64,000 bases of DNA from Limnanthes douglasii subsp. nivea (Eukaryota > Streptophyta > Magnoliopsida > Brassicales > Limnanthaceae), in the NCBI GenBank assembly GCA_036936605.1, contig JAUPFV010000005.1:236732091-236796090 (forward strand), written 5' to 3'. The position numbers and the translations under genes were made by a program. Below are positions 1 to 12,334 of the stretch, in pieces. Positions within the stretch are counted from its first letter, which is position 1, and every line of letters begins with the position of its first letter. Under the pieces are notes generated by a model. The model ran no database searches, had not been told where the DNA came from, and saw only the letters and a list, made by a program, of their open reading frames with translations.

Positions 1-293
1 CTAGAAATTATAAATCATGGTATAATTTATTTATTTTTTTAACTTACAAAAATGTTCCGAAAATTTACAGATGAATAAAAAAGGTGTATTTTTTGGCTAT
101 TTCATTCCATTACTTAACTATATTGGACAAAGTCAAATAGATGACCCCAATATTTCGTAGTCAAATGGTTGTTCTGTGTAAAACCTTTGTGCACGTAAGT
201 AGAACAAAAATATAACAACCATTTCTTGTCATTCTAAAAATAGTTTAGTTTTTAATATTTCTAATTAAATCTTTTTTTATTATACAGAGGAAG

Positions 294-1126
294 ATGAATT
301 TTCAAGACGTAGTCCATTTCGTGGCCTATTATAAAGTATTTTTCACCATGCTTGTCATTCAAGCTTCCTACGCTGGAATGACAAGTATTCAACAAGATTG
401 ATGTAAACATAGGCATGAGCCTGCCTATTCTCGTGGCCTATCGGTTCACATTCGCTTAGGAGATTATGGTTCCGATAGCGATTTACCGGGAGAGGTAAGT
501 GAAAATTTTAGCATATGATATATATTCTTAGTTATCTAATTTTAATTTTTATACTCTTTAATTTGTTTACAGGAACATTAGGCCACCGCTGACAATGAAA
601 GTTATTTTAGCTACTTTCTTATCTGCTTTACTTGGGTAGGTTTTAATCTTTATATTTTTAATTGTTTGACTTAAATATATATTTGACATAAACTTAATTT
701 AGGGAAAGTCTCTCAAACAATATGGGAATCAAGAGCTTGCAGCTCACGTCGGCAACATTTGCAGCTGCCATTCCAAGTCTTGTCCCAGAGATGACTTTTG
801 TCTTATCAGTCATCTTCAGGTATATCTCTTAATCTTCTTTTAGACTTTTCTATTAACTAAATACTAATTTTTATCACACTTGTAGATTAGACAAGTTGCA
901 GTTGAATACGAATGCAGGAGCTGCTAAATTAGCGGGAACAATGATATGCATCGGTGGGACCCTTCTTTTTAACTTATACAAAGGTAAAGAGTTTCGGTCC
1001 CCAACAAAATCGAACATATTGGAGCAGTTTCAGAATTTTCCGTCTCAGCGTACTTCAGCATTCGGATACCTTCTCAGTTTTGGAAGTAACCTATGCAATG
1101 CTGCGAGGGACAAATTGGTCTGGTAG
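294..1126 (+). pseudogene. WAT1-related (EamA-type) transporter pseudogene, unit 1, exons 1-4 only
   Basis: Exons read by eye: exon 1 from the ATG at 294 to about 494 (MNFQDVVHF..., then MLVIQASYAGMTSIQQD); exon 2 about 573-636 (NIRPPLTMKVILATFLSALL); exon 3 about 704-820 (ESLSNNMGIKSLQ..., FVLSVIF); exon 4 about 887-1126 (LDKLQLNTNAGAAKLAG, then ICIGGTLLFNLYKGKEF). The motifs and GT-AG introns match plant WAT1/nodulin MtN21-like membrane transporters. Lesions: TGA at 399-401, after which the WAT1 reading resumes one frame over (VNIGMSLPILVAYRF), and a TAG soon after TFA. Exon 4 ends in an unrelated tail (ARDKLVW, stop), so exons 5-7 are missing. Not expected to give a working transporter; transcription is possible. 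Confidence 0.85.
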
Positions 1127-1325
1127 ACGGTTAAAACTTGAAGGATCTTAGACCTTACGCAGCCTCTCATTTTTCAAATGAAAAATGAATTTGGTTCAAA
1201 AGATCAACCTCAGTTCATCTTCGAAAGTCCCAATTGCAGCATGTCATTTGGCATGCTGCATTTGTATTTTTTTTAGAAAAATGTTTTTTTTAAAAAAATG
1301 GTTGGTCAAAAAATTAAAAAATGTA

Positions 1326-1833
1326 TACCATTATTTATGATTTTTCGATATCTACGAGTAGAGACTTGGTTTGTTTGATTCCGACAACGATTTTTTTTGA
1401 ATTTTTTATTTATTTAGTATTTTTAAAATGATTTTTAGAACATTTTTATAAGTTAAATAAATAAATAAATTATACCATGATTTATAATTTTTTGAGATCT
1501 ATAAATAGAGACTTGGTTTGTTTGATTCGGACAACAAAATGTTTTAAGGTTTTTTTATTAAGTATTTCCGAAACCATTTTCGGAACATTTTTGTAAGTCA
1601 AAAAAATAAATAAATTATACCATGATTTATAATTTCTTGAGATCTATAAATAGATAATTGGTTTGTTTAATTCGGACAACAAAATTTTTTAAGTTTTTTT
1701 TATTAAGTATTTTCGAAACAATTTTCGGAAAATTTTTGTAAGTTAAAAAAAATAAAAAAATAATATCATAATTTATAACTTTTTGAGATCTATAAATAGA
1801 GACTTGGTTTGTTTGATTCGGACACCGAAATTC
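1326..1833 (+). repeat. Forward ~146-bp satellite-like monomers (unit 1; also in units 2-4)
   Basis: About 3.5 tandem monomers, with the motif gagacttggtttgtttgatt at 1361, 1508, 1653 (variant) and 1799, so the period is 145-147 bp. Each carries 'tgagatctataaatag', 'cgaaaccattttcggaa' and 'ataaataaattataccatga'. Equivalent blocks lie at about 4410-4917, 7495-8002 and 10580-11085. The same monomer occurs in reverse orientation 1 kb downstream. Confidence 0.9.
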
Positions 1834-2573
1834 TAGTTATCGATAACTTAAGTAATAATTTGATAAGCAAAAGGTTGTTAAAGACCAGTGAGCCAAAAAC
1901 CATATGTTTGCTCAATCAATTTACATTTATGCTCTTCTAAGAATGGTACTGAATTGCATGTCCAACTTCAAATCAGCGAGCTCAAGCTACACGATTCAAA
2001 GGCCAAACCTCAAGGCAGAAGATAACAGTTGAAGAAACGGCAGATTTCCTAAGAACAGACAAAACCTCGAGCAAGACAATACAAGCTTCCTATCAAGTTC
2101 AAAAGAGACGGCCTCTACAAACAGAAATTGAGGTAAACAATTAACAATTATTATTAGGTTACTCGTAACTGGCCAATCCCCATGCTATCAAGAACAAAAA
2201 TTGATAATAGGGGATTACGAGGAATAAAACTATCATAGTGACATATAAACAGTACAAAATCTAACCAAAACCATTATCAAAAGACATCCCATACAGTTAA
2301 GACCAAAGCCTTTTCCTTAGCTACTTAGCAATATATACTACTACAACTCAATATAATCGGCAACTTGCATTATTTCTATAAACGATCCATATAAACAAGC
2401 AACTTGCATGGTCTGTATACTATTACTACATTATATCTATATTATATCTATATAGAAAATCGAAGTAGAAAACCAGCCTATTTAACGCAAAGAAGTTCTT
2501 GTGAATGAATAATTAGTCAAATTTATTGTGATATTATATATCAGCCTCAAAGCTAGCTACAAAGCCACTGTGG
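1834..2573. other. AT-rich segment of the array unit, no gene
   Basis: No convincing ORF. About 2243-2370 (acagtacaaaatctaacc... to caacttgca) reappears at 40739-40869 directly before the rearranged sixth WAT1 copy, so this segment was linked to the WAT1 locus before the array formed. The pair 'ggccaatccccat...ataggggatta' near 2170-2220 is a small imperfect inverted repeat. Same segment in units 2-4. Confidence 0.6.
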
Positions 2574-2835
2574 GTTACAGATGAATAAAAAAGGTGTATT
2601 TTTTTGCGGCTATTTCATTCCATTACTTAACCATGTTGGACAAAGTCAAATAGGTTACCCCAATATTTCGAAGTCAAATGGTTGTTATGTGTAGAACCTT
2701 TGTGCACGTAAGTAGAACAAAAATATAACAACCATTTCTTGTCATTCTAAAAATAGTTTAGTTTTTAATATTTCTAATTAAATCTTTTATTATTATACAG
2801 AGGAAGATGAATTTTCAAGACGTAGTCCATTTCGT
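2574..2835 (+). repeat. Second copy of the WAT1 5' flank and exon-1 start
   Basis: From 'ttacagatgaataaaaaagg' to 'cgtagtccatttcgt' this repeats about 68-330 of the unit, including the ATGAATTTTCAAGAC start, and breaks off inside exon 1 where the inverted monomers begin. The normal 5' flank then restarts at about 3151. About 265 bp is therefore directly repeated on both sides of a ~315-bp inverted-monomer block. Same layout in units 2-4 (about 5658, 8743 and 11824 onward). Confidence 0.85.
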
Positions 2836-3150
2836 TACTTACTAAAATGTTTCGAAAATTGTTTCGTAAATATTTGATAAAAAAACTAAAAAACTTTCGG
2901 TGTCCGAATCAAACAAACCAAGTCTCTATATGTAGATCTCAAAAAATTATAAATTATGATATGATTTATTTATTTTTTTAACTTAAAAAAACGTTCCCAA
3001 AATTGTTTCGGAAATACTTAATAAAAAAAACTTAAAAAATTTCGCTGTCCGAATCAAACAAACCAAGTCTTTATTTATAGATCTCTAGAAATTATAAATC
3101 ATGGTATAATTTATTTATTTTTTTAACTTACAAAAATGTTCCGAAAATTT
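2836..3150 (-). repeat. Inverted ~146-bp monomers (unit 1; also in units 2-4 and at 1-65)
   Basis: About 2.1 monomers that are the reverse complement of the block at 1326-1833 (gtccgaatcaaacaaaccaa at about 2902 and 3044; agatctc...aaattataaat). Equivalent blocks are at about 5920-6238, 9005-9323 and 12086-12400. Together with the forward block they could form stems of roughly 300 bp around a ~1-kb loop. Window start 1-65 is the tail of such a block. Confidence 0.85.
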
Positions 3151-6100
3151 ACAGATGAATAAAAAATGTGTATTTTTTGGCTATTTCATTCCATTACTTA
3201 ACTATATTGGACAAAGTCAAATAGGTGACCCCAATATTTCGTAGTCAAATGGTTGTTCTGTGTAAAACCTTTGTGCACGTAAGTAGAACAAAAATATAAC
3301 AACCATTTCTTGTCATTCTAAAAATAGTTTAGTTTTTAATATTTCTAATTAAATCTTTTTTTATTATACAGAGGAAGATGAATTTTCAAGACGTAGTCCA
3401 TTTCGTGGCCTATTATAAAGTATTTTTCACCATGCTTGTCATTCAAGCTTCCTACGCTGGAATGACAAGTATTCAACAAGATTGATGTAAACATAGGCAT
3501 GAGCCTGCCTATTCTCGTGGCCTATCGGTTCACATTCGCTTAGGAGATTATGGTTCCGATAGCGATTTACCGGGAGAGGTAAGTGAAAATTTTAGCATAT
3601 GATATATATTCTTAGTTATCTAATTTTAATTTTTATACTCTTTAATTTGTTTACAGGAACATTAGGCCACCGCTGACAATGAAAGTTATTTTAGCTACTT
3701 TCTTATCTGCTTTACTTGGGTAGGTTTTAATCTTTATATTTTTAATTGTTTGACTTAAATATATATTTGACATAAACTTAATTTAGGGAAAGTCTCTCAA
3801 ACAATATGGGAATCAAGAGCTTGCAGCTCACGTCGGCAACATTTGCAGCTGCCATTCCAAGTCTTGTCCCAGAGATGACTTTTGTCTTATCAGTCATCTT
3901 CAGGTATATCTCTTAATCTTCTTTTAGACTTTTCTATTAACTAAATACTAATTTTTATCACACTTGTAGATTAGACAAGTTGCAGTTGAATACGAATGCA
4001 GGAGCTGCTAAATTAGCGGGAACAATGATATGCATCGGTGGGACCCTTCTTTTTAACTTATACAAAGGTAAAGAGTTTCGGTCCCCAACAAAATCGAACA
4101 TATTGGAGCAGTTTCAGAATTTTCCGTCTCAGCGTACTTCAGCATTCGGATACCTTCTCAGTTTTGGAAGTAACCTATGCAATGCTGCGAGGGACAAATT
4201 GGTCTGGTAGACGGTTAAAACTTGAAGGATCTTAGACCTTACGCAGCCTCTCATTTTTCAAATGAAAAATGAATTTGGTTCAAAAGATCAACCTCAGTTC
4301 ATCTTCGAAAGTCCCAATTGCAGCATGTCATTTGGCATGCTGCATTTGTATTTTTTTTAGAAAAATGTTTTTTTTAAAAAAATGGTTGGTCAAAAAATTA
4401 AAAAATGTATACCATTATTTATGATTTTTCGATATCTACGAGTAGAGACTTGGTTTGTTTGATTCCGACAACGATTTTTTTTGAATTTTTTATTTATTTA
4501 GTATTTTTAAAATGATTTTTAGAACATTTTTATAAGTTAAATAAATAAATAAATTATACCATGATTTATAATTTTTTGAGATCTATAAATAGAGACTTGG
4601 TTTGTTTGATTCGGACAACAAAATGTTTTAAGGTTTTTTTATTAAGTATTTCCGAAACCATTTTCGGAACATTTTTGTAAGTCAAAAAAATAAATAAATT
4701 ATACCATGATTTATAATTTCTTGAGATCTATAAATAGATAATTGGTTTGTTTAATTCGGACAACAAAATTTTTTAAGTTTTTTTTTATTAAGTATTTTCG
4801 AAACAATTTTCGGAAAATTTTTGTAAGTTAAAAAAAATAAAAAAATAATATCATAATTTATAACTTTTTGAGATCTATAAATAGAGACTTGGTTTGTTTG
4901 ATTCGGACACCGAAATTCTAGTTATCGATAACTTAAGTAATAATTTGATAAGCAAAAGGTTGTTAAAGACCAGTGAGCCAAAAACCATATGTTTGCTCAA
5001 TCAATTTACATTTATGCTCTTCTAAGAATGGTACTGAATTGCATGTCCAACTTCAAATCAGCGAGCTCAAGCTACACGATTCAAAGGCCAAACCTCAAGG
5101 CAGAAGATAACAGTTGAAGAAACGGCAGATTTCCTAAGAACAGACAAAACCTCGAGCAAGACAATACAAGCTTCCTATCAAGTTCAAAAGAGACGGCCTC
5201 TACAAACAGAAATTGAGGTAAACAATTAACAATTATTATTAGGTTACTCGTAACTGGCCAATCCCCATGCTATCAAGAACAAAAATTGATAATAGGGGAT
5301 TACGAGGAATAAAACTATCATAGTGACATATAAACAGTACAAAATCTAACCAAAACCATTATCAAAAGACATCCCATACAGTTAAGACCAAAGCCTTTTC
5401 CTTAGCTACTTAGCAATATATACTACTACAACTCAATATAATCGGCAACTTGCATTATTTCTATAAACGATCCATATAAACAAGCAACTTGCATGGTCTG
5501 TATACTATTACTACATTATATCTATATTATATCTATATAGAAAATCGAAGTAGAAAACCAGCCTATTTAACGCAAAGAAGTTCTTGTGAATGAATAATTA
5601 GTCAAATTTATTGTGATATTATATATCAGCCTCAAAGCTAGCTACAAAGCCACTGTGGGTTACAGATGAATAAAAAAGGTGTATTTTTTTGCGGCTATTT
5701 CATTCCATTACTTAACCATGTTGGACAAAGTCAAATAGGTTACCCCAATATTTCGAAGTCAAATGGTTGTTATGTGTAGAACCTTTGTGCACGTAAGTAG
5801 AACAAAAATATAACAACCATTTCTTGTCATTCTAAAAATAGTTTAGTTTTTAATATTTCTAATTAAATCTTTTATTATTATACAGAGGAAGATGAATTTT
5901 CAAGACGTAGTCCATTTCGTTACTTACTAAAATGTTTCGAAAATTGTTTCGTAAATATTTGATAAAAAAACTAAAAAACTTTCGGTGTCCGAATCAAACA
6001 AACCAAGTCTCTATATGTAGATCTCAAAAAATTATAAATTATGATATGATTTATTTATTTTTTTAACTTAAAAAAACGTTCCCAAAATTGTTTCGGAAAT

Positions 6101-6169
6101 ACTTAATAAAAAAAACTTAAAAAATTTCGCTGTCCGAATCAAACAAACCAAGTCTTTATTTATAGATCT
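3085..6169 (+). repeat. Tandem array unit 2
   Basis: Same order of parts as unit 1. Differences seen include a G-to-T change in the poly-A/G stretch near 3166, an A/G change near 3223 and a one-base change in a poly-T run near 4780. Confidence 0.95.
3378..4210 (+). pseudogene. WAT1-related transporter pseudogene, unit 2, exons 1-4
   Basis: Same exons and introns as unit 1, shifted by 3084 bp, with the same exon-1 frameshift/TGA, the same TAG and the same truncated exon 4. Shared lesions show that the gene was dead before the array expanded. Confidence 0.85.
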
Positions 6170-9100
6170 CTAGAAATTATAAATCATGGTATAATTTATT
6201 TATTTTTTTAACTTACAAAAATGTTCCGAAAATTTACAGATGAATAAAAAAGGTGTATTTTTTGGCTATTTCATTCCATTACTTAACTATATTGGACAAA
6301 GTCAAATAGGTGACCCCAATATTTCGTAGTCAAATGGTTGTTCTGTGTAAAACCTTTGTGCACGTAAGTAGAACAAAAATATAACAACCATTTCTTGTCA
6401 TTCTAAAAATAGTTTAGTTTTTAATATTTCTAATTAAATCTTTTTTTATTATACAGAGGAAGATGAATTTTCAAGACGTAGTCCATTTCGTGGCCTATTA
6501 TAAAGTATTTTTCACCATGCTTGTCATTCAAGCTTCCTACGCTGGAATGACAAGTATTCAACAAGATTGATGTAAACATAGGCATGAGCCTGCCTATTCT
6601 CGTGGCCTATCGGTTCACATTCGCTTAGGAGATTATGGTTCCGATAGCGATTTACCGGGAGAGGTAAGTGAAAATTTTAGCATATGATATATATTCTTAG
6701 TTATCTAATTTTAATTTTTATACTCTTTAATTTGTTTACAGGAACATTAGGCCACCGCTGACAATGAAAGTTATTTTAGCTACTTTCTTATCTGCTTTAC
6801 TTGGGTAGGTTTTAATCTTTATATTTTTAATTGTTTGACTTAAATATATATTTGACATAAACTTAATTTAGGGAAAGTCTCTCAAACAATATGGGAATCA
6901 AGAGCTTGCAGCTCACGTCGGCAACATTTGCAGCTGCCATTCCAAGTCTTGTCCCAGAGATGACTTTTGTCTTATCAGTCATCTTCAGGTATATCTCTTA
7001 ATCTTCTTTTAGACTTTTCTATTAACTAAATACTAATTTTTATCACACTTGTAGATTAGACAAGTTGCAGTTGAATACGAATGCAGGAGCTGCTAAATTA
7101 GCGGGAACAATGATATGCATCGGTGGGACCCTTCTTTTTAACTTATACAAAGGTAAAGAGTTTCGGTCCCCAACAAAATCGAACATATTGGAGCAGTTTC
7201 AGAATTTTCCGTCTCAGCGTACTTCAGCATTCGGATACCTTCTCAGTTTTGGAAGTAACCTATGCAATGCTGCGAGGGACAAATTGGTCTGGTAGACGGT
7301 TAAAACTTGAAGGATCTTAGACCTTACGCAGCCTCTCATTTTTCAAATGAAAAATGAATTTGGTTCAAAAGATCAACCTCAGTTCATCTTCGAAAGTCCC
7401 AATTGCAGCATGTCATTTGGCATGCTGCATTTGTATTTTTTTTAGAAAAATGTTTTTTTTAAAAAAATGGTTGGTCAAAAAATTAAAAAATGTATACCAT
7501 TATTTATGATTTTTCGATATCTACGAGTAGAGACTTGGTTTGTTTGATTCCGACAACGATTTTTTTTGAATTTTTTATTTATTTAGTATTTTTAAAATGA
7601 TTTTTAGAACATTTTTATAAGTTAAATAAATAAATAAATTGTACCATGATTTATAATTTTTTGAGATCTATAAATAGAGACTTGGTTTGTTTGATTCGGA
7701 CAACAAAATGTTTTAAGGTTTTTTTATTAAGTATTTCCGAAACCATTTTCGGAACATTTTTGTAAGTCAAAAAAATAAATAAATTATACCATGATTTATA
7801 ATTTCTTGAGATCTATAAATAGATAATTGGTTTGTTTAATTCGGACAACAAAATTTTTTAAGTTTTTTTTTATTAAGTATTTTCGAAACAATTTTCGGAA
7901 AATTTTTGTAAGTTAAAAAAAATAAAAAAATAATATCATAATTTATAACTTTTTGAGATCTATAAATAGAGACTTGGTTTGTTTGATTCGGACACCGAAA
8001 TTCTAGTTATCGATAACTTAAGTAATAATTTGATAAGCAAAAGGTTGTTAAAGACCAGTGAGCCAAAAACCATATGTTTGCTCAATCAATTTACATTTAT
8101 GCTCTTCTAAGAATGGTACTGAATTGCATGTCCAACTTCAAATCAGCGAGCTCAAGCTACACGATTCAAAGGCCAAACCTCAAGGCAGAAGATAACAGTT
8201 GAAGAAACGGCAGATTTCCTAAGAACAGACAAAACCTCGAGCAAGACAATACAAGCTTCCTATCAAGTTCAAAAGAGACGGCCTCTACAAACAGAAATTG
8301 AGGTAAACAATTAACAATTATTATTAGGTTACTCGTAACTGGCCAATCCCCATGCTATCAAGAACAAAAATTGATAATAGGGGATTACGAGGAATAAAAC
8401 TATCATAGTGACATATAAACAGTACAAAATCTAACCAAAACCATTATCAAAAGACATCCCATACAGTTAAGACCAAAGCCTTTTCCTTAGCTACTTAGCA
8501 ATATATACTACTACAACTCAATATAATCGGCAACTTGCATTATTTCTATAAACGATCCATATAAACAAGCAACTTGCATGGTCTGTATACTATTACTACA
8601 TTATATCTATATTATATCTATATAGAAAATCGAAGTAGAAAACCAGCCTATTTAACGCAAAGAAGTTCTTGTGAATGAATAATTAGTCAAATTTATTGTG
8701 ATATTATATATCAGCCTCAAAGCTAGCTACAAAGCCACTGTGGGTTACAGATGAATAAAAAAGGTGTATTTTTTTGCGGCTATTTCATTCCATTACTTAA
8801 CCATGTTGGACAAAGTCAAATAGGTTACCCCAATATTTCGAAGTCAAATGGTTGTTATGTGTAGAACCTTTGTGCACGTAAGTAGAACAAAAATATAACA
8901 ACCATTTCTTGTCATTCTAAAAATAGTTTAGTTTTTAATATTTCTAATTAAATCTTTTATTATTATACAGAGGAAGATGAATTTTCAAGACGTAGTCCAT
9001 TTCGTTACTTACTAAAATGTTTCGAAAATTGTTTCGTAAATATTTGATAAAAAAACTAAAAAACTTTCGGTGTCCGAATCAAACAAACCAAGTCTCTATA

Positions 9101-9254
9101 TGTAGATCTCAAAAAATTATAAATTATGATATGATTTATTTATTTTTTTAACTTAAAAAAACGTTCCCAAAATTGTTTCGGAAATACTTAATAAAAAAAA
9201 CTTAAAAAATTTCGCTGTCCGAATCAAACAAACCAAGTCTTTATTTATAGATCT
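6170..9254 (+). repeat. Tandem array unit 3
   Basis: Same order of parts as unit 1. A G replaces A in the 'attataccatg' stretch near 7641, a variant shared with unit 4. Confidence 0.95.
6463..7295 (+). pseudogene. WAT1-related transporter pseudogene, unit 3, exons 1-4
   Basis: Same exons and lesions as units 1 and 2. Exon 4 again encodes the KLAG...ICIGGTLLFNLYKGKEF segment, ends in NAARDKLVW and stops. Confidence 0.85.
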
Positions 9255-12200
9255 CTAGAAATTATAAATCATGGTATAATTTATTTATTTTTTTAACTTA
9301 CAAAAATGTTCCGAAAATTTACAGATGAATAAAAAAGGTGTATTTTTTGGCTATTTCATTCCATTACTTAACTATATTGGACAAAGTCAAATAGGTGACC
9401 CCAATATTTCGTAGTCAAATGGTTGTTCTGTGTAAAACCTTTGTGCACGTAAGTAGAACAAAAATATAACAACCATTTCTTGTCATTCTAAAAATAGTTT
9501 AGTTTTTAATATTTCTAATTAAATCTTTTTTTATTATACAGAGGAAGATGAATTTTCAAGACGTAGTCCATTTCGTGGCCTATTATAAAGTATTTTTCAC
9601 CATGCTTGTCATTCAAGCTTCCTACGCTGGAATGACAAGTATTCAACAAGATTGATGTAAACATAGGCATGAGCCTGCCTATTCTCGTGGCCTATCGGTT
9701 CACATTCGCTTAGGAGATTATGGTTCCGATAGCGATTTACCGGGAGAGGTAAGTGAAAATTTTAGCATATGATATATATTCTTAGTTATCTAATTTTAAT
9801 TTTTATACTCTTTAATTTGTTTACAGGAACATTAGGCCACCGCTGACAATGAAAGTTATTTTAGCTACTTTCTTATCTGCTTTACTTGGGTAGGTTTTAA
9901 TCTTTATATTTTTAATTGTTTGACTTAAATATATATTTGACATAAACTTAATTTAGGGAAAGTCTCTCAAACAATATGGGAATCAAGAGCTTGCAGCTCA
10001 CGTCGGCAACATTTGCAGCTGCCATTCCAAGTCTTGTCCCAGAGATGACTTTTGTCTTATCAGTCATCTTCAGGTATATCTCTTAATCTTCTTTTAGACT
10101 TTTCTATTAACTAAATACTAATTTTTATCACACTTGTAGATTAGACAAGTTGCAGTTGAATACGAATGCAGGAGCTGCTAAATTAGCGGGAACAATGATA
10201 TGCATCGGTGGGACCCTTCTTTTTAACTTATACAAAGGTAAAGAGTTTCGGTCCCCAACAAAATCGAACATATTTGAGCAGTTTCAGAATTTTCCGTCTC
10301 AGCGTACTTCAGCATTCGGATACCTTCTCAGTTTTGGAAGTAACCTATGCAATGCTGCGAGGGACAAATTGGTCTGGTAGACGGTTAAAACTTGAAGGAT
10401 CTTAGACCTTACGCAGCCTCTCATTTTTCAAATGAAAAATGAATTTGGTTCAAAAGATCAACCCCAGTTCATCTTCGAAAGTCCCAATTGCAGCATGTCA
10501 TTTGGCATGCTGCATTTGTATTTTTTTTAGAAAAATGTTTTTTTTAAAAAAATGGTTGGTCAAAAAATTAAAAAATGTATACCATTATTTATGATTTTTC
10601 GATATCTACGAGTAGAGACTTGGTTTGTTTGATTCCGACAACGATTTTTTTTGAATTTTTTATTTATTTAGTATTTTTAAAATGATTTTTAGAACATTTT
10701 TATAAGTTAAAAAAATAAATAAATTGTACCATGATTTATAATTTTTTGAGATCTATAAATAGAGACTTGGTTTGTTTGATTCGGACAACAAAATGTTTTA
10801 AGGTTTTTTTATTAAGTATTTCCGAAACCATTTTCGGAACATTTTTGTAAGTCAAAAAAATAAATAAATTATACCATGATTTATAATTTCTTGAGATCTA
10901 TAAATAGATAATTGGTTTGTTTAATTCGGACAACAAAATTTTTTAAGTTTTTTTTATTAAGTATTTTCGAAACAATTTTCGGAAAATTTTTGTAAGTTAA
11001 AAAAAATAAAAAAATAATATCATAATTTATAACTTTTTGAGATCTATAAATAGAGACTTGGTTTGTTTGATTCGGACACCGAAATTCTAGTTATCGATAA
11101 CTTAAGTAATAATTTGATAAGCAAAAGGTTGTTAAAGACCAGTGAGCCAAAAACCATATGTTTGCTCAATCAATTTACATTTATGCTCTTCTAAGAATGG
11201 TACTGAATTGCATGTCCAACTTCAAATCAGCGAGCTCAAGCTACACGATTCAAAGGCCAAACCTCAAGGCAGAAGATAACAGTTGAAGAAACGGCAGATT
11301 TCCTAAGAACAGACAAAACCTCGAGCAAGACAATACAAGCTTCCTATCAAGTTCAAAAGAGACGGCCTCTACAAACAGAAATTGAGGTAAACAATTAACA
11401 ATTATTATTAGGTTACTCGTAACTGGCCAATCCCCATGCTATCAAGAACAAAAATTGATAATAGGGGATTACGAGGAATAAAACTATCATAGTGACATAT
11501 AAACAGTACAAAATCTAACCAAAACCATTATCACAAGACATCCCATACAGTTAAGACCAAAGCCTTTTCCTTAGCTACTTAGCAATATATACTACTACAA
11601 CTCAATATAATCGGCAACTTGCATTATTTCTATAAACGATCCATATAAACAAGCAACTTGCATGGTCTGTATACTATTACTACATTATATCTATATTATA
11701 TCTATATAGAAAATCGAAGTAGAAAACCAACCTATTTAACGCAAAGAAGTTCTTGTGAATGAATAATTAGTCAAATTTATTGTGATATTATATATCAGCC
11801 TCAAAGCTACAAAGCCACTGTGGGTTACAGATGAATAAAAAAGGTGTATTTTTTTGCGGCTATTTCATTCCATTACTTAACCACGTTGGACAAAGTCAAA
11901 TAGGTTACCCCAATATTTCGTAGTCAAATGGTTGTTATGTGTAGAACCTTTGTGCACGTAAGTAGAACAAAAATATAACAACCATTTCTTGTCATTCTAA
12001 AAATAGTTTAGTTTTTAATATTTCTAATTAAATCTTTTTTTATTATACAGAGGAAGATGAATTTTCAAGACGTAGTCCATTTCGTTACTTACTAAAATGT
12101 TTCGAAAATTGTTTCGTAAATATTTGATAAAAAAACTAAAAAACTTTCGGTGTCCGAATCAAACAAACCAAGTCTCTATATGTAGATCTCAAAAAATTAT

Positions 12201-12334
12201 AAATTATGATATAATTTATTTATTTATTTAACTTACAAAAACGTTTCCAAAATTGTTTCGGAAATACTTAATAAAAAAAACTTAAAAAATTTCGTTGTCC
12301 GAATCAAACAAACCAAGTCTTTATTTATAGATCT
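9255..12334 (+). repeat. Tandem array unit 4, slightly divergent
   Basis: Same order of parts as unit 1 but with the most differences among the full units: Leu to Phe in exon 4 (near 10274), loss of 4 bp in 'agctagctac' near 11805, and several changes in the second 5'-flank copy and inverted monomers (11880-12300). It adjoins the oldest-looking unit, as expected if the array grew away from the edge that holds unit 5. Confidence 0.95.
9548..10380 (+). pseudogene. WAT1-related transporter pseudogene, unit 4, exons 1-4
   Basis: Same exons and lesions as units 1-3, with one substitution in exon 4 (SNIFEQF in place of SNILEQF). The other exon bases I compared are unchanged. Confidence 0.85.

Larger units (their letters stand above)
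1..3084 (+). repeat. Tandem array unit 1 of ~3.085 kb
   Basis: First of four full direct repeats (starts at 1, 3085, 6170 and 9255; a partial fifth starts at 12335), spacing 3084, 3085, 3085 and 3080 bp. Order inside the unit: 5' flank (about 68-290), WAT1-like exons 1-4 (294-1126), a ~220-bp tail unlike the gene (to about 1320), forward 146-bp monomers (1326-1833), a ~740-bp AT-rich segment (1834-2573), a second copy of the 5' flank with the start of exon 1 (2574-2835), then inverted monomers (2836-3150). Adjacent units differ by only a few bases where compared by eye, so amplification is recent or homogenised. An assembly artefact cannot be excluded from sequence alone. Confidence 0.95.

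Noticed and set aside
954..1151. 65-codon ORF overlapping WAT1 exon 4 in each unit
   Set aside because: Alternative frame of exon 4; the other frame has the WAT1 motifs.
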